NCBI GenBank assembly: GCA_036378495.1
Contig: DASUWI010000061.1
Span: forward strand, 1 to 17,130
Reading direction: 5' to 3'
Length of the DNA stretch: 17,130 nucleotides
DNA from: JAFALX01 sp036378495
GTDB lineage: Bacteria; Chloroflexota; Dormibacteria; Aeolococcales; Aeolococcaceae
Shown in pieces: positions 1 through 7,041 of the stretch (within the stretch, counting starts at the first letter, position 1; every line of letters starts with the position of its first letter). The position numbers were made by a program, and so were the translations under genes. Under the pieces are notes generated by a model. That model was not told the DNA's origin. It saw nothing but the letters and a program-made list of their open reading frames with translations, and did no database searches.

Positions 1-1
1 A

Positions 2-1345
2 ACGCCGCCGGCGACCTCCCGGTCAGCGTCGCTTCTCAACCGCAGCGGGTTCGGGCGAAGCGCGGCTCGCCCTGGGCTGGGGGCCTACGCGGTGCTGCGC
101 GCCAAGGTCCGCGAGCGGCTCGTCGAGGAGCTGGCGGGCAATCCGGAGAGCGTGCCGCCCGAGGCGGTGCGTCAGCGCATCGCCGAGCTCGTCAACGACA
201 TCGTGGCGGAGACGGCCACCACGCTCAGCCGGCAGGACCGCCAGAAGGTCATCGAGACGATCTTCAACGACGTGCTCGGCCTGGGCCCGCTCGAGGATCT
301 GCTCGCCGACGAGACCGTGACCGAGATCATGATCAACGGTCCGCACCAGGTGTACATCGAGCGTCACGGCAAGATCACGCTCAGCGACGTGACGTTCGAG
401 GGCAACGAGCACCTGATGCAGGTGATCGACCGGATCGTCTCCGCACTGGGACGTCGCGTCGACGAATCCTCGCCGATGGTCGACGCGCGGCTGAAGGATG
501 GCTCGCGCGTCAACGTCATCATCCCGCCGCTGGCGCTGCGGGGTGCGACCGTGACCATCCGAAAGTTCGCCAAGGACGCCCTGCAGGTCGACGACCTGGT
601 CCGGCTGGACACGATGACACCGGAGATGGCCACCTTCCTGCGCGCGTGCGTTCGGGCACGGCTGAACCTCGTCGTGAGTGGGGGAACCGGGTCCGGCAAG
701 ACGACGACTCTGAACGTGCTCAGCAGCTTCATCCCCGAGGACGAGCGCATCGTCACGATCGAGGATGCCGCGGAGCTGCAGCTCCACCAGGATCACATCG
801 TGAGCCTGGAGACGCGCCCGCCGAACGTCGAGGGACGCGGCCGCGTGACCATCCGTGATCTCGTCATCAACGCGCTGCGCATGCGGCCCGACCGCATCGT
901 GGTGGGTGAGTGCCGCGGTGGCGAGGCGCTCGACATGCTGCAGGCGATGAACACCGGCCACGATGGCTCGCTGACCACACTGCATGCGAACAACCCCCAC
1001 GACTGCGTCAGCCGTCTGGAGACGATGGTGCTGATGTCAGGGGCGGAGCTGCCCTCGCGGGCGATCCGCGAGCAGATCGGCTCTGCGGTGAACGTCATCG
1101 TGCACCAGTCGCGGTTGCGCGACGGCACGCGCAAGGTGGTGAGCGTCACCGAGGTGCTCGGCGCGGACGAGCGCGGCGTGCATCTGCAGGAGCTGTTCGC
1201 GTTCCGCCAGACGGGCGTCACCGAGGACGGCAAGGTGCAGGGAGCGTTCCGTCCCACCGGTGTGCTCCCCACGTTCCTCGAGCACCTGGTCACCTCCGGC
1301 GAAGGCGTGCCCGAAGAACTGTTCCAGCCGCAACGCGCAGCCTAG
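2..1345 (+). CDS. cpaF: CpaF/TadA-family type II/IV secretion ATPase, 5' end probably outside window
   Basis: Hexameric cytoplasmic ATPase of the CpaF/TadA (PilT/VirB11-like) family, which powers assembly of Tad-type pili or related secretion systems. Numbering from the GTG at 92 (417 aa): an all-alpha N-terminal region (about 1-70), a PAS-like N-domain (about 72-150, with the LADETVTEIMINGP signature), Walker A GGTGSGKTT at 197-205, an Asp box near IVTIEDAAEL (220-229), Walker B around RPDRIVVGE (265-273) and the His box TGHDGSLTTLHAN (288-300). The frame has no stop back to position 2, and the upstream codons read SLLNRSGFGRS, resembling CpaF N-termini, so the true start is probably left of the window. 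GTG 92 has no clear ribosome binding site. The gene converges on a paralogue that ends 47 bases away. Catalytic motifs are intact; the substrate system is not visible here. Confidence 0.92.
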   Translation, partial: TPPATSRSASLLNRSGFGRSAARPGLGAYAVLRAKVRERLVEELAGNPESVPPEAVRQRIAELVNDIVAETATTLSRQDRQKVIETIFNDVLGLGPLEDLLADETVTEIMINGPHQVYIERHGKITLSDVTFEGNEHLMQVIDRIVSALGRRVDESSPMVDARLKDGSRVNVIIPPLALRGATVTIRKFAKDALQVDDLVRLDTMTPEMATFLRACVRARLNLVVSGGTGSGKTTTLNVLSSFIPEDERIVTIEDAAELQLHQDHIVSLETRPPNVEGRGRVTIRDLVINALRMRPDRIVVGECRGGEALDMLQAMNTGHDGSLTTLHANNPHDCVSRLETMVLMSGAELPSRAIREQIGSAVNVIVHQSRLRDGTRKVVSVTEVLGADERGVHLQELFAFRQTGVTEDGKVQGAFRPTGVLPTFLEHLVTSGEGVPEELFQPQRAA

Positions 1346-1360
1346 GCGGCGGCGGTGGCT

Positions 1361-1379
1361 CGGACCACCATGTGGTCCG
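1361..1379. terminator. Hairpin between convergent cpaF paralogues, possible bidirectional terminator
   Basis: A perfect 8-bp stem (CGGACCAC / GTGGTCCG) with a 3-base CAT loop sits in the 46-base gap between the two converging cpaF stop codons. Neither flank has a T-tract, so it is a weak intrinsic terminator by the classical definition. Its position suits transcription from both sides. It could equally be a protein-binding palindrome. Confidence 0.45.
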
Positions 1380-1391
1380 TGGCAGGCCTTG

Positions 1392-2546
1392 CTACGCGCT
1401 GGCGCGCGCCGGTGCTTCGTTCAGCACTGTGAGCGCGCGGCGGTCGGGGAAGAGCTGCGCGAGCCGCGTCGGCAGCGGAATGCCCATGTCGAAGAGGCGG
1501 TCGATGATTCGCGGCCGGATGCCGGTGGAGTTGAACTCGCCGACGATCTTGCCCGTCTGCGGATCGGCGCCCTTGGACTCGAACTTGAAGATCTCCTGCA
1601 TGGTGATCATCTCGCCTTCCATGCCGATCACCTCGCAGACGCTGACCACCTTGCGCGAGCCGTCCTTGAGTCGCGAGAGCTGGATGATGAGGTTGATCGC
1701 GCCGGCGATCTGCTGCCGGATGGCTTTGAGCGGCAGGTCCATGCCGGCCATCAGCACGAGCGTCTCGAGGCGCGACAGGCACTCCCGTGGTGAGTTGGCG
1801 TGGATCGTGGTCAGCGAGCCGTCGTGGCCGGTGTTCATCGCCTGCAGCATGTCCAGCGCCTCACCGGAGCGGCACTCGCCGACGACGATGCGATCCGGCC
1901 GCATGCGCAGCGAGTTGATCACCAGGTCGCGGATGGGGATGCGTCCCTCGCCGTTGATGTCCGGCGGGCGCGATTCCAGGCGGCAGACATGCTCCTGATG
2001 CAGCTGCAGCTCGGCCGCGTCCTCGATGGTCACGATGCGCTCGTCGATGGGGATGAATCCGGAGCAGACGTTGAGCAGCGTCGTCTTGCCGGTGCCGGTG
2101 CCGCCCGAGACGACGATGTTGGCCCGCGCCAGCACGCACGCCTGGATGAACGACGCAGCGTCCGACGTCAGCGTGCCGAAGCCGATGAGGTCATTGACCT
2201 GGTACGGATCCTTGCTGAACTTGCGGATCGTCAGGAGCGGACCGTCCAGCGCCACCGGGGGCACCGCCGCGTTGACGCGGGAGCCGTCGAGCAGGCGCGC
2301 ATCGCAGAGTGGCGTGCGCGCATCGATGCGCCGGCCCACGGAGGAGACGATCGTCTCGATGACGCGCAGGAGGTGCGGCTCGTCGTCGAAACGGATGTCG
2401 GTGAGCAGGATCTTGCCCTTGCGCTCGACGTACACCATCTCCGGCCCGTTGACCATGATCTCGGTGAGGCTGTCATCCTCGACCAGGGGTCGCAGCGGCC
2501 CGAGCGCTTCGATGTAGCGCGGATCCATCTCGTTGACGTTGCTCAC
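1392..2546 (-). CDS. cpaF: CpaF-family secretion ATPase, short paralogue without the N-terminal helical domain
   Basis: A 384-aa secretion ATPase of the CpaF/TadA family. It starts with GTG at 2546, preceded by GAGGAG five bases upstream, which supports this start. It begins directly at the N-domain (LVEDDSLTEIMVNGP, 21-35) and lacks the roughly 55-residue all-alpha segment seen in the first copy. Walker A is GGTGTGKTT (148-156), Walker B is around RPDRIVVGE (216-224), and the His box TGHDGSLTTIHAN is at 239-251. The ATPase core is nearly identical in sequence to the neighbouring cpaF, while the N-domain and C-terminus diverge, so this is an inverted paralogous pair. Two different ATPases might serve extension and retraction or form a mixed hexamer, but that is inference. 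No pilin or Tad membrane protein lies nearby. Confidence 0.93.
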   Translation of the reverse strand: MSNVNEMDPRYIEALGPLRPLVEDDSLTEIMVNGPEMVYVERKGKILLTDIRFDDEPHLLRVIETIVSSVGRRIDARTPLCDARLLDGSRVNAAVPPVALDGPLLTIRKFSKDPYQVNDLIGFGTLTSDAASFIQACVLARANIVVSGGTGTGKTTLLNVCSGFIPIDERIVTIEDAAELQLHQEHVCRLESRPPDINGEGRIPIRDLVINSLRMRPDRIVVGECRSGEALDMLQAMNTGHDGSLTTIHANSPRECLSRLETLVLMAGMDLPLKAIRQQIAGAINLIIQLSRLKDGSRKVVSVCEVIGMEGEMITMQEIFKFESKGADPQTGKIVGEFNSTGIRPRIIDRLFDMGIPLPTRLAQLFPDRRALTVLNEAPARASA

Positions 2547-2655
2547 AGGTGCTCCTCAGGTGTCAGTGCGCGCAGCATCCCGCGTGATTGTCCGCGGCGC
2601 CGCCGGATGGGGCATGAGCGGGCAACCGGTTCGATACACGATCTTTGCCGGCAAA

Positions 2656-2676
2656 TAACGGGACTGCCGTTACGAT
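2656..2676 (+). promoter_or_regulatory. Inverted repeat and -10-like box upstream of the acidic unknown gene
   Basis: TAACGG-N5-CCGTTA (2656-2672) is a perfect 6-bp inverted repeat in the 139-base divergent gap between cpaF2 and the gene at 2686. A TACGAT hexamer (2671-2676) overlaps its right arm. Placing transcription start about 7 bases later would leave a leader of only 2-3 bases before the ATG, which has no ribosome binding site. An adjacent TTGCCGGCAA palindrome begins at 2645. No convincing -35 box is seen. The rest of the gap holds nothing else recognisable apart from the cpaF2 ribosome binding site. Confidence 0.35.
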
Positions 2677-2685
2677 CGTTGCGCT

Positions 2686-3150
2686 ATGGCGTTGATGAGC
2701 CCGGCAATCGACGAGGAGGAGGACGGCTGGTTCGGCGAGGGCAGCGCGTTCGATTGCGGTGAGGACCTCGCGGCGGCGCTCATGGACCTCGCCGGCACGC
2801 CCGTGGAGGCGCTCGCCGCCGACACCGAGGCGCGGTCCAATTTCGAGGAACGGGCGGGCAGCGACCTCATGTTCGAGCTGCTGCGTCCACAGCAGGCCGG
2901 ATCCGACACGACGATCGAAGGCATGGCGCAGCCGAGCCGCTGGGCGTCGGTCAACCAGCCGCAGACGTGGTCGGTGCGAACCCCGGGATCGCTCGAGCTG
3001 CCGGCGCGAAAGCCGGGCAAGACCGGCTGGTCCATCCGCAGCTCGGTGCAGCTGCTGCAGCGCACCGAAGAGGTCATGCTCAGCCTGCGCGAGGAGGCGG
3101 TCAGCGCCACGCTGGTCGCCGCATCGCACGCGGTCAAGACGGCGAGGTAA
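2686..3150 (+). CDS. Acidic protein of unknown function, 154 aa
   Basis: Not recognised. The predicted 154-aa protein has an acidic N-terminal half (a DEEEDGW stretch at residues 10-16) and a basic, Arg/Lys- and Ser-rich centre (about 95-115). It ends in a helical segment with a regular hydrophobic pattern (about 115-150) that could mediate oligomerisation. There is no signal peptide and no membrane segment. Codon third positions are strongly GC-biased, like the neighbouring real genes, which favours this strand over the competing minus-strand frames. The ATG lacks a Shine-Dalgarno sequence and may be read leaderlessly. Its 3' end overlaps the last 17 bases of the convergent gene at 3134-3481. 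Lying between CpaF and the DUF4388-like/ParA genes, it might belong to the same machinery, but that is only positional. Confidence 0.7.
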   Translation: MALMSPAIDEEEDGWFGEGSAFDCGEDLAAALMDLAGTPVEALAADTEARSNFEERAGSDLMFELLRPQQAGSDTTIEGMAQPSRWASVNQPQTWSVRTPGSLELPARKPGKTGWSIRSSVQLLQRTEEVMLSLREEAVSATLVAASHAVKTAR

Positions 3151-3481
3151 CCGCCTCCTCGTCCGCCGGCTCCGGCTCCGCCTCTCGCATCTGCTGGCGG
3201 CGCCGCATCACCGAGTACACGTTGTCGAGCGTCGGCGGGATGCCGCGACGGAGCACCTCGATCACCGCTTCGGGGTCGATGCCGCCCGGGTGTGAGAGGG
3301 CGGCCAGCCGCGCCGCTTCCTCGGCCGCGAGGCGGGACTCACCGAGATTGGCGTGCAGCCGTGCGATGCGCCGCGACAGCAAGACGTTGATCAGCAACGA
3401 GACGACCGCGACGATGCCCGCGATGACGGCCGCGTTGTCCCGCAGCACGTGAAAGATCGTGTTGGCGACGTCCGCGGTCAT
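3134..3481 (-). CDS. Small single-pass membrane protein with cytoplasmic helical tail
   Basis: A 115-aa protein of unknown function. One transmembrane helix is visible at about residues 17-36 (AAVIAGIVAVVSLLINVLLS). It is followed by a positive patch (RRIARLH) that predicts an outside N-terminus and cytoplasmic tail, then an Ala/Glu/Arg-rich likely coiled segment (45-62) and a second helical region (68-95). The C-terminus is acidic. Its ATG overlaps the stop codon of the upstream 493-aa gene (ATGA), so the two are almost certainly co-translated. It may be the membrane anchor for that protein; that is inference. The 3' end overlaps the convergent gene at 2686-3150 by 17 bases. Confidence 0.78.
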   Translation of the reverse strand: MTADVANTIFHVLRDNAAVIAGIVAVVSLLINVLLSRRIARLHANLGESRLAAEEAARLAALSHPGGIDPEAVIEVLRRGIPPTLDNVYSVMRRRQQMREAEPEPADEEAVTSPS

Positions 3482-4959
3482 GCGCCGCAGAGCCTCTCGG
3501 CGGCGTGCACGTGCATCTCTCGCGCCATTGCATACATCGTGGGCGCGTCATGGCCCGGCAGCGTCATGTGCCGCACCGTGTCGATGGTGGTGATGAAGTC
3601 CTCGACGGCCGATGGCGTCGCCAGCACACAAGCGGTGACGGGTGCTGCGTCCTGGTCGCCGAGCCACGCAACAGCGATCGCGGCCAGCTCGCGTCGCACC
3701 TCGTCGTAGTTGACCCAGCTGGACTCGTTGCCGGGACTCGCGGCCTCGGCCGCCGGGGACTCGTGCCGCGCGTCGTCACGCACGAACTCCGCCGGCGCGG
3801 CCACGGCCACGTTGTCGATAACGAACTCCGCCGGAGCCGCGTCGTCGCTCACGAATCCCGATGGCGCTGCGGCGGGGATGTCGTGGATCGCGAACTCGAA
3901 CGGCTGCTCTTCATCGGCCATCCGCGGCGGTGGCTGCGCCGCCGGGGCCTCCGGCGCCGGTTCCTGCGGAGCCCGGACCGGCGGAGTCGGTGCGCGACGC
4001 GTGATCTGCGGCGTGCGCCGCTGCAGAACGCGCAACTTCGTGGCAGGGCGGCTCATCGCGTCGACGAGGATGTCAATCGACCGCACCGGCGTCGGCGCGG
4101 ACGCGGTGTACGCGGCGACGACCGCCCCGCCGCTGAACAGTCCGGCGGCGCGCTCGGTTCCCTCGATGAGCAGCACGTGCTCGTCGTTGTCGGCCAGCAG
4201 TGACGCCACGAGTCCGGCGGCGTCCACCCATGCGGTGTCGATCGCTTCGCCGCGAGGCAGGCGCCACAACATGGGCACCGCCTCAGCCACGTCGTCGCCG
4301 TCGAGGGCGTAGCCTGCGAGCGTGCCCTCGCGCGCGCCGAGCAACGCCATCGCGGCGGTCTCACCGCGAGCGTGGTCGGCGCTGTCGACCCACACGGCGT
4401 CGATCAGTTCGCCGTTGCGGATGACTCCTGCGGCGCGCAGGCGTGGACCCGTGAGCACGATGAGCGCCGCGTCGAGCGAGCCGATGCGCTCCGCCAGCGG
4501 AATCATTTCGGCCGCCGCCTCCACCCACAACGCCGGTCCACCCGGCAGCAGCGGGAAGCTGTCGATGTCGAACCCGAGGTCAGGCGAGTCGTCGTGGCCG
4601 CTGAGCCGGGCGAGCGCGTCGTCATCGTCAGGGGCCTCGGCGCGCTCACCGACCAGCTCGGCGAGCGGCTCGGTGATGTCGTCCACGGTGAGGGTGAGCG
4701 TTTCCCCCGGGGCCAGCGCGCGGCGCCAGTCGCTCACCGCGAACTGTGTGGGCAGCTCGCGCAGCAGCGCGTCGAGGGCGGCCTCGCCGTCGAGGCGTAC
4801 CCCGCCGGACTCGAAGACCGCGTGCGACGGCTGGCCGAACACCATGAAGATCGTGGCCAAGCCACCATCCCATGCGATGTCGAAGGCGCCACTCGTGTAG
4901 TCGTCCTTCGCCTTGGCCAGCTGTCGCAGGAGTCTAACGCGTGGCGCTGCGATGGCCAT
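3478..4959 (-). CDS. Large cytoplasmic protein with repeated DUF4388-like segments and a Pro/Ala linker
   Basis: A 493-aa protein with no signal peptide or membrane helix. Three stretches share a pattern of short beta strands, a ...GxLxxA/V... turn and a helix: about 12-80 (ending in a GEAALDALL helix), about 145-235 and about 237-300. They resemble the DUF4388 fold found in gliding, polarity and signalling proteins, although that assignment is by eye. A Pro/Ala-rich linker (315-415) contains degenerate short repeats built on PAEFV-x-D (355-395), and a helical C-terminal domain follows (416-490). The start at 4959 has no ribosome binding site, but a GATAAT box ends exactly 6 bases before the ATG, implying a leaderless mRNA. 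It is translationally coupled to the small membrane gene downstream and divergent from a ParA-type ATPase, so the three may form one localisation or signalling module. The precise function is unknown. Confidence 0.75.
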   Translation of the reverse strand: MAIAAPRVRLLRQLAKAKDDYTSGAFDIAWDGGLATIFMVFGQPSHAVFESGGVRLDGEAALDALLRELPTQFAVSDWRRALAPGETLTLTVDDITEPLAELVGERAEAPDDDDALARLSGHDDSPDLGFDIDSFPLLPGGPALWVEAAAEMIPLAERIGSLDAALIVLTGPRLRAAGVIRNGELIDAVWVDSADHARGETAAMALLGAREGTLAGYALDGDDVAEAVPMLWRLPRGEAIDTAWVDAAGLVASLLADNDEHVLLIEGTERAAGLFSGGAVVAAYTASAPTPVRSIDILVDAMSRPATKLRVLQRRTPQITRRAPTPPVRAPQEPAPEAPAAQPPPRMADEEQPFEFAIHDIPAAAPSGFVSDDAAPAEFVIDNVAVAAPAEFVRDDARHESPAAEAASPGNESSWVNYDEVRRELAAIAVAWLGDQDAAPVTACVLATPSAVEDFITTIDTVRHMTLPGHDAPTMYAMAREMHVHAAERLCGA

Positions 4960-4979
4960 GGCCGGATTATCCTTGCCTT
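4960..4979. promoter_or_regulatory. 20-base divergent intergenic region with overlapping -10 boxes
   Basis: Only 20 bases separate the divergent start codons at 4959 (minus) and 4980 (plus). The 9-base odd palindrome GGATTATCC (4964-4972) supplies GATAAT on the minus strand (4971 to 4966) and TATCCT on the plus strand (4968-4973). Each box leaves exactly six bases before its own start codon, so both messages would begin at the first base of the start codon. Neither start has its own ribosome binding site here. Both -35 regions would lie inside coding sequence and match consensus poorly. Confidence 0.55.
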
Positions 4980-5762
4980 GTGCCTGCGGAGATAATCACG
5001 ATCGCGTCGCTAAAAGGTGGCGTCGGAAAGACAACCAGCAGCTACGCACTCGCTGCAGCAGCGGCGGACGGTGGTCTGCGGGTCATCGCCATCGATCTCG
5101 ATCCCACCGGTGGTTTGAGCAACGCGCTGGAGAAGGCGAAGCGCACCGCAACCATCGCCGACGTGCTCCACGGGCGTGTGGACATCCAGGACGCTCTGAT
5201 GGATCACCCCTTGGGAATCAAGGCGGTTGCCTCCCATCGCAGCCTCAACGAAGACACGCCCAGCGAGGAGCAGCTGCGCAGCATCATCAGCGGCATCAGC
5301 GACGACTTCGATCTCATCCTGCTCGACACACATCCCCACGAACCGTCGCTGCTCGGGCCGATGGCGGTTGCGGATCGCATCGTGGTGCCGACGGCGCTCG
5401 ACATCCTCTCGCTTCGTGCCGCCGCGCTGACCGTGGGGCTGGCGCAGCAGCTCGAGGTCCTCGAGCTGATTCGCGGCATCATTGTCACGAACGTGAAACG
5501 GCCGATGTCACGCATCACCGAGTCGTTGCTCAACGGGCTGACACTGAGCGGACTCGCGTTCGACACTGTGCTGTGGTACTCGCCGGGGTGGATCCTGGCG
5601 ACGTCGGGACGCGGTGAGCTCCCGGACCAGGACCTGCTGACGCAGAGCAAGATGCTGCTGCGCGAGGTCGCGGTGCGGCCGGTGCCGGCCGAAGCGCTGC
5701 GCCAGTTCATCAACATGGCCCAGGGCCGCCGGCCCCGCGAAGCGCGCGCGCTCAGCCACTGA
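4980..5762 (+). CDS. ParA/MinD/TadZ-superfamily ATPase
   Basis: A 260-aa deviant-Walker ATPase, the kind that positions DNA, pili or signalling arrays by ATP-dependent dimerisation. KGGVGKTT (12-19) carries the signature lysine. A' is DLDPTGG (39-45) and Walker B is LILLDTHP (112-119), both slightly off the usual DxDPQxN and DxPP forms. There is no N-terminal receiver domain as in full-length CpaE and no DNA-binding N-terminus. The GTG at 4980 was chosen because it puts IITIASLKGG at the usual N-terminal distance and fits the leaderless promoter. A GTG at 4941, with AGGAG eight bases upstream, is the alternative and would add 13 residues, rich in Trp and Pro, that do not look native. Divergent from the DUF4388-like gene. 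A pilus- or polarity-related role is more likely than plasmid partition, as no ParB is present. Confidence 0.85.
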   Translation: MPAEIITIASLKGGVGKTTSSYALAAAAADGGLRVIAIDLDPTGGLSNALEKAKRTATIADVLHGRVDIQDALMDHPLGIKAVASHRSLNEDTPSEEQLRSIISGISDDFDLILLDTHPHEPSLLGPMAVADRIVVPTALDILSLRAAALTVGLAQQLEVLELIRGIIVTNVKRPMSRITESLLNGLTLSGLAFDTVLWYSPGWILATSGRGELPDQDLLTQSKMLLREVAVRPVPAEALRQFINMAQGRRPREARALSH

Positions 5763-5804
5763 GCCCGCCTTCGGCGTCCGCGACCGGTACCGGAGCCGTT
5801 ACCT

Positions 5805-5829
5805 CCGCGTCACCGGCGGCTGAAGTTTT
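5805..5829 (+). terminator. Weak hairpin followed by T4 after the ParA-type gene
   Basis: CCGC (5805-5808) and GCGG (5816-5819) can pair across a 7-base loop, with TTTT at 5826-5829. The palindrome CCGGTACCGG (5784-5793) lies just upstream. The stem is only 4 bp, so this is a tentative terminator in the 99-base gap after the stop at 5762. Confidence 0.22.
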
Positions 5830-5848
5830 CCCCACAGATCGCACCAAT

Positions 5849-5863
5849 ACTACCAATTGTAGT
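5849..5863. promoter_or_regulatory. Small inverted repeat overlapping a start codon
   Basis: ACTAC-N5-GTAGT (5849-5863) spans the CAATTG palindrome and runs into the GTG start at 5862. The stretch is unusually AT-rich for this window and no ribosome binding site precedes the GTG. It may be an operator, or part of a promoter for a leaderless message; a good -10/-35 pair could not be assigned. Confidence 0.3.
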
Positions 5864-6206
5864 GAACGCGCCAGAAGCAGCCCAGCGCGAGACGCCGGTG
5901 CTGGGGCTGCAGCCGGGCCAGCTCTACCGGCTGGCCCACACCCAGGGAACCCATCAGGCCCGGCGCGTGATTCGGAGCCTCGTCGTCTTCGTCGGCGCCT
6001 CGACGCGCCGGCAGTGGGACGGCACCGTGGTCACCTGCCTCGAGTTCACACGGCCCCAGGGACGGCCGCTGTCGCTGCTGGCCGGACAGGTGGTGGAGGC
6101 GCGGCCGGCGACGCGCAATGACCGTGGTCAGGTGGTGCTGATCACCACGCCCGTCGGCGCCGTCCGGCGCCGGGGCAGCCGGCGTCGCGTCCGTCGCGTC
6201 GCCTGA
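5862..6206 (+). CDS. Basic 114-aa protein of unknown function
   Basis: Not recognised. The protein has a central beta-rich part (about 17-100: LQPGQLYRL, then VIRSLVVFVGAS, then GTVVTCLEF) that could form a small barrel such as an SH3-like or PilZ-like fold, followed by a very Arg-rich tail (103-113) likely to bind nucleic acid or acidic partners. No membrane segment. GTG 5862 lacks a ribosome binding site. Codon third positions are GC-rich, as in its neighbours. It converges on the BTAD regulator, whose stop is 25 bases away, and follows the ParA-type gene by 99 bases, so co-transcription with ParA is possible but unproven. An antisense frame (5850-6227) is the weaker alternative. Confidence 0.62.
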   Translation: MNAPEAAQRETPVLGLQPGQLYRLAHTQGTHQARRVIRSLVVFVGASTRRQWDGTVVTCLEFTRPQGRPLSLLAGQVVEARPATRNDRGQVVLITTPVGAVRRRGSRRRVRRVA

Positions 6207-6231
6207 CGCGCCCGAACCGCACCTCACACCG

Positions 6232-6978
6232 TCACGTTGTGGCCAGGAGCCGTGCGTGAAGCTCGCGGGTGGCGCGGCACGGCGACACGCCGAGCTCGTC
6301 CCGCAGGCGGTCGCAGAGCACGGTGTAGACCTGGAGAGCCTCGCCGAGGTTGTCCTCCGCGGCCAGCGCCTCCATCAGGAAGCGGTAGCCGCTCTCGCGC
6401 AACGGCGCCAGGTCGATCAGCTGCCGGCCCGCGCGAACGGCACCTGCCAGCTCGGTGCCGCCGATGGCCAGGTTCGCCGCCGCGTAACACTCCAACGCGC
6501 GCACGTGGATCGCCTCCAGCTGATGGCGGATCTCGTCGATCCACGACGCGTCCTCACCCACCAGCAGTCCGCGCCGCGCAACCATGAGCGCCACGAGGCA
6601 GGCTCCCCAGGCCCGGCCCCAGTCCCGTCGCGAGACAGCGGATTCGGCGCGGTGGACCGCATCGACCGCCGCCTCGAGGTCCACCCAGGCGCCGGGCAGC
6701 GCGAGACCAAGCGTGCCCCGGCCCTCGACGGCATCGGTGCCGAGGACGCGGCGCAGCTTGGACAGCAGCGGGTTGAGCCGAGCGTCGATCGCCTCGGGCT
6801 CACCCTCGTGCCAGAGAGCTTCAGCCAGCTCGTCACGTGTGATCTGGCGGTGCCGATGGGCAACGAGGAAGGTGAAGAGGAGCCGGCCCTGCCGGCCGGG
6901 CAGGCCCGCCTCCACGCGCCGGCCATCGCGCTCGATGGCGAGGGGTCCGCAGATCTGAATCCGCCAGGGCAGGTCCAT
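6232..6978 (-). CDS. BTAD (SARP-like) transcriptional regulator
   Basis: A 248-aa regulator with an OmpR/PhoB-like winged-helix domain (about 5-98; ICGPLAIERDGRR then the RDELAEALW helix and a LNPLLSKLRRVLG recognition region) followed by a bacterial transcriptional activation domain (about 100-245, with the LRDELGVSP signature near the end). This is the minimal SARP layout, without the NB-ARC or TPR extensions of AfsR/EmbR types. ATG 6978 begins MDLPWRIQI and has a weak GGAAG upstream. A TTG at 6987 would add three residues. It is divergent from the DUF1059-type gene at 7042. The target genes cannot be deduced; the small divergent gene is the obvious first candidate. Confidence 0.88.
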   Translation of the reverse strand: MDLPWRIQICGPLAIERDGRRVEAGLPGRQGRLLFTFLVAHRHRQITRDELAEALWHEGEPEAIDARLNPLLSKLRRVLGTDAVEGRGTLGLALPGAWVDLEAAVDAVHRAESAVSRRDWGRAWGACLVALMVARRGLLVGEDASWIDEIRHQLEAIHVRALECYAAANLAIGGTELAGAVRAGRQLIDLAPLRESGYRFLMEALAAEDNLGEALQVYTVLCDRLRDELGVSPCRATRELHARLLATT

Positions 6979-7041
6979 CGGCGCCAAGCTTCCGCCAACC
7001 GCGGGGCACTATGGTGATGTCACCCCGCAGGAGGAGCGACG

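Noticed and set aside
1..2546. Mobile element flanked by inverted copies (cpaF pair)
   Set aside because: The inverted similarity is between two intact coding genes without transposase, terminal repeats or target duplication.
2563..3137. Minus-strand frames over the acidic unknown gene (2563-3129 and 2670-3137)
   Set aside because: Codon third-position bias and amino-acid composition favour the plus-strand frame at 2686-3150; the minus products are Arg/Ala/Ser-rich without pattern.
4941..4979. GTG 4941 as the start of the ParA-type gene
   Set aside because: It has AGGAG eight bases upstream but would add 13 residues (with WPWPDYP) before the conserved N-terminal strand, and it would remove the shared promoter gap. 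Kept as an alternative in the feature entry.
4980..5762. Plasmid or phage partition locus
   Set aside because: No ParB-like gene, no clustered parS-like repeats and no replication gene nearby; the ATPase pairs instead with the DUF4388-like gene.
5850..6227. Minus-strand frame opposite the 114-aa basic protein
   Set aside because: Its product is Gly/Ala/Asp/His-rich with no domain pattern, and it would nearly abut the BTAD stop codon. The plus frame has a plausible beta-rich core, though confidence is moderate.
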